The translations under genes were made by a program, and so were the position numbers. The notes beneath the pieces were generated by a model. That model saw only the letters and a list, made by a program, of their open reading frames with translations, searched no databases and was not told where the DNA came from. Below, piece after piece: positions 55,617 through 64,000 of a DNA stretch of 64,000 nucleotides. The DNA lies in contig NC_083689.1 of the NCBI RefSeq assembly GCF_033118175.1, positions 28,006,501 to 28,070,500 of the forward strand, in the 5' to 3' direction. The first letter of the stretch is position 1. Each line of letters begins with the position of its first letter. Source of the stretch: Dama dama (lineage: Eukaryota; Chordata; Mammalia; Artiodactyla; Cervidae).

Positions 55617-57300
55617 CAGTTCAGTTCAGTTCAGTCACTCAATCATGTTCTACTCTTTGCGACCCCGTGGACTGCAGCACCCCAGGCCTCCCTGTCCATC
55701 ACCAACTCCCAGAGTTTACTCAAACTCATGTCCACTGAGTTGGTGATGCCATCCAACCATCTCACCCTCTGTCATTCCCTTCTCTTCCCGCCTTCAATCA
55801 TTCCCAGCATCAGGGTCTTTTCCAGTGAGTCAGTTCTTTGCATCAGGTGACCAAAGTATTGGAGTTTTCAGCTTCAGCATCAGTCCTTCCAATGAATGTA
55901 AAGTAAAAGTAAGGTGAAGTCACTCAGTCATGTCCGACTCTTTGTGACTCCATGGACAGTAGCCTACCAGGCTCCTCGGTCTATAGGATTTTCCAGGCAA
56001 GAGTACTGGAGTGGGGTGCCATTTCCTTCTCCAGGGGATCTTCCTGACCCAGGGATTGAATCTGGGTCTTCTGCAATGCAGGCAGACACTTTACCATCTG
56101 AGCTACCAGGGAAGACCCTTTACAATTTCCTTTGGGATGGACTGGTTGGATCCCCTTGCAGTCCAAGAGACTCTCAAGAGTCTTCTCCAACACCACAGTT
56201 CAAAAGCATCAATTCTTCGGTGCTCAGTTTTCTTTATAGTCCAGCTCTCACATCCATGCACGACTACCTAGAAAAAACATAGGTTTGACTAGACGGACCT
56301 TTGTCGGCAAAGTAATGTCTCTGCTTTTTAATAAGCTATCTAGGTTGGTCATAACTTCTCTTCCAAGGAGCAAACGTCTGAATTTCAAGGCTGCAATCAC
56401 CATCGGCAGTGACTTTGGAGCCCCCCAAAATAAAGTCTGTCACTGTTTCCATTGTTTCCCCATCTATTTGCCATGAAGTGATGGGACCGGATGCCATGAT
56501 CTTAGTTTTCTGAATGTTGAGTTTTAAGCCAACTTTTTCACTCTCCTGTTTCACTTTCATCAAGAGGCTCTTTAGTTCTTCTTCACTTTCTGCCATAAGG
56601 GTGGTGTCATCTGCATATCTGAGATTATTGTTTCTCCCAGCAATCTTGATTCCAGCTGGTGCTTCATCCAGCCCAGCATTTCTCTGCGTTTAAGTTAAAT
56701 AAGCAGGGTGACAATATAGTCTTGAAGTATTCCTTTCCCGATTTGGAACAAGTCTGTTGTTCCATGGCCAGTTCTAACTGTTGTTTCCTGACCTGCACAC
56801 AGATTTCTCAAGAGGCCGGTCAGGTGGTCTGGTATTCCCATCTCTTTCAGAATTTTACACAGTTTGTTGTGATCCACACAAAGCCTTTGGCAGAGTCAAT
56901 AAAACAGAAGTAGATGTTTTTCTGGAACTCTCTTGCTTTTTCGATGATCCAACAGATGTTGGTAATTTGATCTCTGGTTCGTCTGCCTTTCTAAATCCAG
57001 CTTGAACATCTGGAAGTTCACGGTTCACATACTGTTGAAGCCTGGCTTGGAGAATTTTGATCATCACTTTACTAGGGTGTAAGATGAATGCAATTGTGCA
57101 TTCAATCATTCTTTGATATTGTCTTTCTTTGAGATTGAAATGAAAACTGATCTTTTCCAGTCCTGTGGCCACTGCTGAGTTTTCCAAATTTGCTGGCATA
57201 TTGAGTGCAGCACTTTCACAGCATCATCTTTTAGGATTTGGAATAGCTCAACTGGAATTCCATCACCTCCACTAGCTTTGTTCATAGCGATGCTTCCTAA
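55617..57300 (-). mobile_element. BovB, split by a Bov-tA SINE
   Basis: Minus-strand BovB: 55617-55897 (3' end) and about 56125-57300 (C-terminal domain, RT with YADD at 56607-56618 reverse, and RT N-terminal part). Readable minus-strand pieces 57106-57444, 56855-57199, 56695-56877 and 56336-56596 are in different frames. About 15 bp of expected BovB sequence is missing at the SINE site. Confidence 0.93.
55898..56117 (-). mobile_element. Bov-tA SINE inside BovB
   Basis: AAAGTAAAAGTAAGG-type tail, Bov-A body and tRNA-derived head ending 'CATCTGAGCTACCAGGGAAG'. No direct repeat is visible; the host BovB lacks a few bases there instead. Confidence 0.92.
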
Positions 57301-58289
57301 TTCTAAGAGCATCTTTGTAAGAAGGAAGGTCATTAACTGCTTCATATTGACTGGAAGCATGTATTTTGTTTTATGGAAGGTCTGATATGTGTAGAAAGGT
57401 ATGTAGGAATTACTAACTTGATTTGAAATATTTTGCAAATACATCTACAATGTCATTTTCATATTATACCACAAGTTTCTCTAATATTTTCCCACCCTTT
57501 TTAGGGATAATTTTAAAATATGGCTGCCTCTTCTACCTACATTCAATATTGTTCTTCCATCACTGGAGTTGACAGTCTTAAGTTCCTATCACAATAATTT
57601 GTAAAGGTGAGCTAGTCTCTGCTTCAAATGCTGGAGACCGAAGGCTTTAGAAAAGTCTCACAGTGTCCCCCAGCAAGTGGCCATTTAAATTAGTTATGAT
57701 GTCTTAAAGAAAGAGAACATCTCTGGTCAGAAGAGTAATTTTCTCAGTTGTTTCCTTTAGGTGTAGGACCAATTCATGGCCACTGCTGGAAGAAATCCAT
57801 GGATTCATATTCTGCTGGGAAGGGTCTTTGAACAAAGATGTCTATAAGATTTATCCAAGAAGTCTCTCTGGAAGGTTCAGAGGAAAGATACCAATCAGCA
57901 TCCCTTGATGCTACTAGCTTGTGTGTTTCTATGAATCAGGATGTTGCTTGTTAAAGTGACTACCCAGAGTATGAAGTACAGCATGTGTTAGCACTTGCTT
58001 TGTATACTTTTAAAAAGCTTTACTGTGTGTGAATGTATACAAGAGGCTACACAAAAGGGAGTTCAAAGAGTTAAATATGCAAAATGGTGACAATTGCCAT
58101 AATATCACAGTCACACACCACTGGCACTTTGCCCCAGTTCATGTAATAGATTATCCTGGAAGTCTTGTGACAACTATCAAACTGAACAGCAAGTAGAAGT
58201 AGAACATGCTTTACTGATAATCTCAAGGAGTACTTAATATTTGGGGGGATACACAATATACTTGCCACTTTCTTCTTAGACTTTCCCTT
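57301..58289. other. Unique DNA, no gene seen
   Basis: No gene. The minus frame 58071-58385 extends into the old L1 to the right and has no recognised domain. Confidence 0.5.
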
Positions 58290-59190
58290 TATTTGCTTAC
58301 ATTTCCATCTGTTCTTGCCCGTTTCTACTTTTCCATTAGAGCCATTAAACATAGTTTCTCTAAATTCATGGTCTGCTAATTCCAATACCTTTGCATATGT
58401 GATTCTTGTTTTGATATTTTCCCTCTCTTCAAACTGTGCTTTTAATGTCTATTAATGTAATTGTAATATTTTGTTGAAAGCTGTGCATTATATACTGGGT
58501 GAAAGAAACTCTAGTAAGTAGACCTTCAGGGATGTAATGGTGAACGGTAGGGGTAAGGGAGTATTCTACAGTCCTATGATTTTATCTCAGTCTTTCAGTG
58601 GACCTGTGTTCCTAGGCTGTGGATTTCCCAAGTGCTTTTCAGTTATGGAGCTAGAGTTGGATATCTCCTCTTCCCCAGACTGGTTACGCTGTTATAAAAT
58701 TCTAATTAGTTAAGTTCTAGGCTCTAATTGGTTACTTTCTCCTGAGGGCTGGCCTTGTTAAGAGCAGAATATCCTGATATCCTCCAAAGGGATTATTTTT
58801 GCCTTCTCCTGGCTGAAAGCACAGAGGTTTTTCTCTATTATTCTCTTAGATAACCTGATAGAGTGCTCCAAGGTAAAACTTACAAGTGTGGGAATTCCCT
58901 TGAAGTTTTTAAGTCTGAGTTGTGTACACTAAGCCTCCAGCAATTCATCAATTACATTGCAAGTTTTCCTATACTGGTACTTATCACAGAGGTTTTTACC
59001 CATGGATTTCTACCCTGAGAAGTTGTGATTCATATCTGCCTGTCTGTCTCTGCAGCTGTCAGGACAGTGATCTCACTACTCAACATAGTGATCTCAACTA
59101 CTCAACTACTTCATAAATAAGAAGACTTGTTGATTTCCCAGCTTATTTGGCCTTTGACTGTTCCTTCCATGCTGGATCAGAAACTAGAAG
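58290..59190 (-). mobile_element. Probable ancient L1 3' UTR
   Basis: Antisense text such as 'GGTCTGCTAATTCCAATACC', 'GTGATTCTTGTTTTGATATT', 'GAAAGCTGTGCATTATATAC' resembles long 3' UTRs of ancient L1 families. Diverged; tentative. Confidence 0.5.
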
Positions 59191-59229
59191 TTCTCCACAA
59201 TACACCTGCGTTGCACCCAGGTCATAAGT

Positions 59230-59774
59230 TCAGTTCAGTTCAGTCGCTCAGTCTGACTCTTTGCAACCTCATGAACCACAGCACACCAGGCCTCCCTGTC
59301 CATCACACATTCCCAGAGTCCACCCAAACCCATGTCCATTGCGTTGGTGATGCCATCCAGCCATCTCATCCTCTGTCGTCCCCTTCTCCTCCTGCCCTCA
59401 ATCTTTCCCAGCCTCAGGGTCTTTTCCAATGAGTCAGCTCTGCATTAGGTGGCCAAACTATTGGAGTTTCAGCTTCAATATCAGTCCTACCAACGAACAC
59501 CCAGGACGGATCTCCTTTAGGATGGACTGGTTTTATCTCCCTGCTGTCCAAGAGACTCTCAAGAGTCTTCTCCAACACCACAGTTCAAAAGCATCAATTC
59601 TTTGGCACTCAGCTTTCTTTATAGTCCAACTCTCACATCCATACATGACCACTGGAAAAACCATAGCCTTGACTAGACGGAACTTTGTTGGCAAAGTAAT
59701 ATTTCTGCTTTTTAATAAGCTGTCTAGGTCGGTCATAACTTTCCTTCCAAGGAGTAAGCATCTTTTAATTTCAT
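59230..59774 (-). mobile_element. BovB 3' part with target-site duplication
   Basis: Minus-strand C-terminal coding region and tail; frames 59533-59799 and 59235-59429 read parts of it. Flanks GTCATAAGT (59221-59229) and GCCATAAGT (59775-59783) form a 9-bp duplication with one mismatch. Confidence 0.93.
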
Positions 59775-59783
59775 GCCATAAGT

Positions 59784-60323
59784 ACTCAGAAGCAAACACT
59801 TATTGGCATTTCACTCAACACTGACGCCAGTATACCAAGAGAAAAAGCTGGGGTTTGGGGAACCCATGTATTAAATCATGGGACTGAATCAAAGCACAAA
59901 TCTAGTTTTGAAAAAGTTGCACATACAGGTGAATGCCTCAGTACAAACTTTTACAAAACTATAAATAACTATGGTTAAATGGGGTAAAAATGTAGTCCAG
60001 TTGGTAAAGAAATATCAGAAATGTGTATAATCAAATTAATACACTTTTTGTCCCAACACTTCATTAGATACTAAAGGTCTGGGTAATTGTTGATGGTTTG
60101 ATATGTTAGTATGTTTACTTTTAGCAAACACTTTAGAAGTGCTATATTAAGGATTATAAGGCAAAGATGGATGAAAAGTAAGAAAACTACTGACAAGGAT
60201 TGGGAAGGAACTGAAATACAGGCTAATAGATGATTCTGCAGACTTTCTTCTAGCTTCAGGAACACCATTGGCTTAATCTTCCTTGTAACATTAGCTCATA
60301 AAATTAATAGGAGTATACCTATA
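59784..60323. other. Unique DNA, no gene seen
   Basis: No recognised feature. Confidence 0.5.
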
Positions 60324-60531
60324 TGTGTGTGTGTGTGTGTCTGTGTGTGTGTCTGTGCATGCACATGCGTGTGCGTGCACACTCAGTTGCTCAGTCACGT
60401 CTGACTCTTTGTGGCCTCATGGAATGCAACCCTGACAGAATCCTCTGTCCATGGAATTTTCCAGGCAAGAATTCTGGAGTGGGTTGCCACTTCTTACTTA
60501 GGGGATCTTCCCGACCCCCATCTCCTGCATA
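60324..60531 (-). mobile_element. Bov-tA SINE, head truncated, long TG tail
   Basis: A 55-bp TG-rich tract (60324-60378, with CTG and CATG breaks) is the tail; the Bov-A body follows. The tRNA-derived head stops at 'CCCCATCTCCTGCAT', where the next BovB begins. Confidence 0.9.
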
Positions 60532-60533
60532 CT

Positions 60534-61746
60534 TCAGTTCAGTCACTCAGTTGTGTCTGACTCTTTGTGACCCCATGGATTGCACGCCGGGCTTCCCTGT
60601 CCATCACAAACTCCTGAAGCTTGCTCAGACTCACATCCATCGAGTCAGTGATGCCATCGAACCATCTCATCCTCTGTCATCCCCTTCTTGCACCTTCAAT
60701 CTTTCCCACCATCAGGGTCTTTTCCAATGAGTCAGTTCTTTGCATCGGGTGGCCAAAGTATTGGAGTTTCAGCTTCAACATCAGTCCTTCCAATGAATAC
60801 TCAGAACTGATCTCCTTTAGGATGGACTGGTTGGACCTCCCTGCAGTCTAAGGGACTCTCAAGAGTCTTCTCCAACACCACAGTTCAAAAGTATCAATTC
60901 TTCGGCGCCCACCTTTCTTTATAGTCCAACTCTCATACATCCATACATGACTACTAGAAAAAACATAGCTTTGACCAGACGGACCTTTGTTGGCAAAGTG
61001 ATGTCTCTGCTTTTTAATATGCTGTCTAGGTTGGTCAGAGCTTTTCTTCCCAGGAGCAAGAGTCTTTTAATTTCAAGGCTGCAGTTACCTTCTGCAGTGA
61101 TTTTGGAGCCCCCCAAAATAAAATCTCTCACTGTTTCCATTGTTTCCCTATCTTGTCCTATGAAGTGATGGGACTGGATGTCATGATCTTGTTTTCTGAA
61201 TGTTGAGGTTTAAGCTAACTTTTCCACTCTCCTGTTTCACTTTCATCAAGAGGCTCTTCAGTTCCTTTTAACGTTCTGCCATAAGGGTGGTGTCATCTTT
61301 AACCTCACCGATAAGGGAAAGGTTATCGATATTTCTCCCAGCAATCTTGATTCCAGCTTGTGTTTTCATCCAGCATGGCATTTTGCATGATATACTCTGA
61401 ATATAAGTTAAATAAAGCAGGGTGACAATATATACCCTTGACGTACTCCTTTCCCTAAATGGAACCAGTCTGTTGTTCCATGTCGAGTTCTAATTGTTGC
61501 TTCTTGACCTGCATACAGATTTCTCAGGAGGCAGGTAAGGTGGTCTGGTATTCCCATCTCTTTAAGAATTTTCCACAGTTTGTTGTGATCCACACAGTCA
61601 AAGGCTTTGGCATAATTGATAAAGCAGAGTAGATATTTTTCTGAAACTTGCTTTTTCTATGATCCAGTGGATGTTGGCAATTTGATCTCTGGTTCCTTTG
61701 TCTTTTTGAAATCCAGTTTGAACATCTGGAAGTTAACAGTTTAGTA
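60534..61746 (-). mobile_element. BovB with perfect 10-bp duplication
   Basis: Minus-strand BovB covering tail, C-terminal domain and RT; the YADD region near 61290-61310 is scrambled. Frames 60919-61140, 61408-61593 and 61524-61838 read parts. Perfect target-site duplication CCTGCATACT (60524-60533 and 61747-61756), the left copy overlapping the truncated end of the SINE. Confidence 0.94.
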
Positions 61747-61756
61747 CCTGCATACT

Positions 61757-62252
61757 CAATCCAAGATAAATCAGCATCTAATTGAGGATTATGTACCAAA
61801 CTAAGCACCTGCTCCTCATTATGGACATTGCTTTTCAAGTAATGAATAATCAGTATTGATAAGATTCAACTACAATTAGAGACTGGGCAAGAGTCATGTT
61901 CACTTGAGGATGGCATGGGACTAACATTATACAAAAACAGAAGCAATCCTAGAGCTGGTGGCTTTCCTCAGAAAGAGACTGCCCATCTCCTGTCAATCTC
62001 ATATCTCTAACCACACATACCTCAGGGATGAAAGGGCACGAGACACTATGCCCCGGAGTCATGAGACCTCGGCTGTGCTGTTGCTGTGTTTTGTTCTACA
62101 GTCTTTCTTAAAGCTGAGAAGACTCTGCTGCATAATGTGTTTTATGAATGTGATTGTCACTCCAAATGCAAGATGACTATTGCTAAAAGAAAATTAGAGC
62201 CAGAAGACGCCGGAATGTGTATACTGAAAATCATTATGTTTCTGAAGATCGG
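61757..62252. other. Unique DNA, no gene seen
   Basis: Spacer between two oppositely oriented BovB copies. A + frame starting at 62086 runs out of it into the BovB to the right. Confidence 0.5.
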
Positions 62253-63030
62253 CTGGAGAAAAATCAACAACTTCAGATATGCAGATGATACCCCTCTAAT
62301 GGCAGAAAGTGAAGAGGAACTAAAGAGCCTCTTGATGAGGGTGCAAGAGGAGAATGAAAAAGCTGGCTTGAAATTCAACACTAACAAAACGAGGATCACT
62401 TCATTCAGTCCCATCACTTCATGGCAAATAGAAGGGGGAAAAATGGAAGCAGCGACAGATTTTTTCTTGCACTCCAAAATCACTGCAGACAGAGACTGCA
62501 GTGATGAAATTAAAAGACACTTGCTCCTTGGAAGGAAAGCTATGACAAACCTAGACAGCGTACTAAAAAGCAGAGACATCACTTTGTTGACAAAGGTCAA
62601 AACTATGGTTTTTCCAATAGCCATACATGGATATGAGAGTTGGACCATAAAGAATGCTGAGCACTAAAGAACAGATGTGTTTGAATTGTGGTGCTGGAGA
62701 AGACTCTTGAGAGTACTTGGACTGCAAGAATATCAAACCAGTCAATCCTAAAGGAAATCAAACCTGAATACTCATTGGAAGGACTGATGCTGAAGCTAAC
62801 TCTCCAACACTTTGGCCACCTTATGTGAAAAGCCAGCTCATTGGAAAAACCCTGATGCTGGGAAAGATTGAAGGCAGGAGGAAGAGGGGTGGCAGAGGAT
62901 GAGACGGTTGGATGGCGTCACTAACTGAAAGGACTTGAATTTGAGCTGACTCCTGGAGACAGTGGAGGACAGAGCAGCCTGGTGTGCTGCAGTCCGTGGG
63001 GACTCAGAGTCAGACACAACTTAGCAACTC
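62253..63030 (+). mobile_element. BovB 3' part, sense, RT frame open
   Basis: Sense BovB from just before the RT box to the 3' end. YADD is intact at 62278-62289 and one frame stays open to 62667 (about 130 BovB codons), longer than in the other copies. Afterward it is broken by a stop at 62665 and frameshifts. The end 'GACACAACTTAGCAACTCAA' replaces the usual CTGAA tail. Confidence 0.93.
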
Positions 63031-63822
63031 AACTGTAATAACAAGCATAACATGTACTCTAGCAAGGAATTTTTGAAAATATAAAAACAGATGAGATTAT
63101 TTCATCTCATGATATTGTAATAAACTTTGACCAATAGAAAATCACCACCAACAAACAAATGGAGTACAGTCCAAAGTAGAACTTACATTGAAATTAAAAA
63201 AACCTACTGTACTTAATGGTGATGAAAAATGAGTTAAAATAAGAAATCCAACTGGCCAGACTGTTTAAAGGTGCTCATTCTTACCAGAAATTTTAAGATT
63301 GTTAAGTTTAAAAAATGGTATTGCTTTTTTCTCTCACAAGTTTGGCAAAAGTTTTTCTTAAAAGCTCGATTTAAGAAAATAAGGGGCTGGACTGCTCAGG
63401 AGGTTAATTAGTGTATCAAGGTCAAGAACAATGTGACTGATCTAAATATGAAAACGCAGTTTTCTGACTTAGCAGTTCTCCCGATGGGTATAAAACTTAG
63501 AAAGCTCTCTTACTCAAACATACACTGGGATACAGTTGGATAATGTATTATACTGAACAATATATGTTTGCCAACTTCTGACTACTTATACTTATATATT
63601 TAAAATAAAGGAAGAAAATGTACATGTAGACATAGATAAATATGAAAAAAACAGTGTGGAAAAATGGTTGCAAAGGAAATACAAAACATTTGCTTTGAAT
63701 TATTTTATTTCTGGTATCATATGTTTCTTATGGCTATAAATTTTAATTGATTTAATACAACTAAAAAATCATTCCATTTCTTTTTTCTTCTTTTGTATAG
63801 CCATTTAATATTAATATATACT
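63031..63822. other. Unique DNA, no gene seen
   Basis: No recognised feature. Confidence 0.5.
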
Positions 63823-64000
63823 CTGTGTGTGTGTTTATGTTTAGTTGCTAAGTCGTGTCTAACTCTTTGGGACCCCACAAACCGTAGCCTGCCAGTCTCC
63901 TCTGTTCATGTGATCCTCCAGGCAAGAATACCAGAGTGGGTTGTGATTTCCTTCTCCAGGGAAACTTCCCAACCTGGGGATCAAAACTGCAGGTTCTGTC
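63823..64000 (-). mobile_element. Bov-tA SINE, cut by window edge
   Basis: TG-rich tail then Bov-A body and the beginning of the tRNA-derived head ('GGGGATCAAAACTGCAGG'); the element continues beyond the window. Confidence 0.88.

Overview
The window reads as intergenic or deep-intronic DNA from a pecoran ruminant, most likely a bovid. Three signatures support this: ten copies of the RTE-type LINE BovB, about twenty Bov-A/Bov-tA SINEs (including one Bov-A2 dimer), and 3' ends of a ruminant L1, alongside CHR-type tRNA-derived SINEs and old mammalian repeats (MIR, L2, MLT1, ancient L1). I found no intact protein-coding gene, no rRNA or functional tRNA gene and no CRISPR array. Almost every open frame above 60 codons is a piece of a transposon, its antisense shadow, or chance. 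The sequence cannot by itself separate cattle, bison, sheep or goat.

Layout. 1-10 kb: one BovB, a MIR, two back-to-back L1 fragments and AT-rich unique DNA. 10-14 kb: a nest of ancient L1, young L1, an MLT1 LTR split by BovB, and a second BovB. 15.2-20.0 kb: an old sense-strand L1 that keeps its 5' start and 3' end but has lost its middle, with three younger elements inside it. 20-32.7 kb: mostly unique DNA with a BovB, a cleanly 5'-inverted young L1, an L2, a CHR SINE and a SINE cluster. 32.8-35.6 kb: a heavily decayed endogenous retrovirus pol (RT, RNase H, integrase order on the + strand), split by a hAT-like DNA transposon, then ancient L1. 36-45.6 kb: SINE-rich DNA, a second old L1, the longest BovB (2.1 kb), an MLT1, a CHR SINE and a Bov-A2. 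45.6-55.6 kb: the least repeat-dense part, with an 18-bp hairpin, a rearranged L1 and microsatellites. 55.6-63 kb: a BovB cluster of four copies, three on the minus strand and one on the plus strand, with SINEs.

There is no gene system working together here. The content is a record of retrotransposition: target-site duplications can be read for many elements, and nesting gives their order of arrival. I did not find a convincing new biological system. The best leads are the decayed retroviral pol with its nested hAT element, the L1 5' inversions, a tail-only retroposition scar, an isolated perfect hairpin, and one 50-bp stretch bounded by good splice signals.
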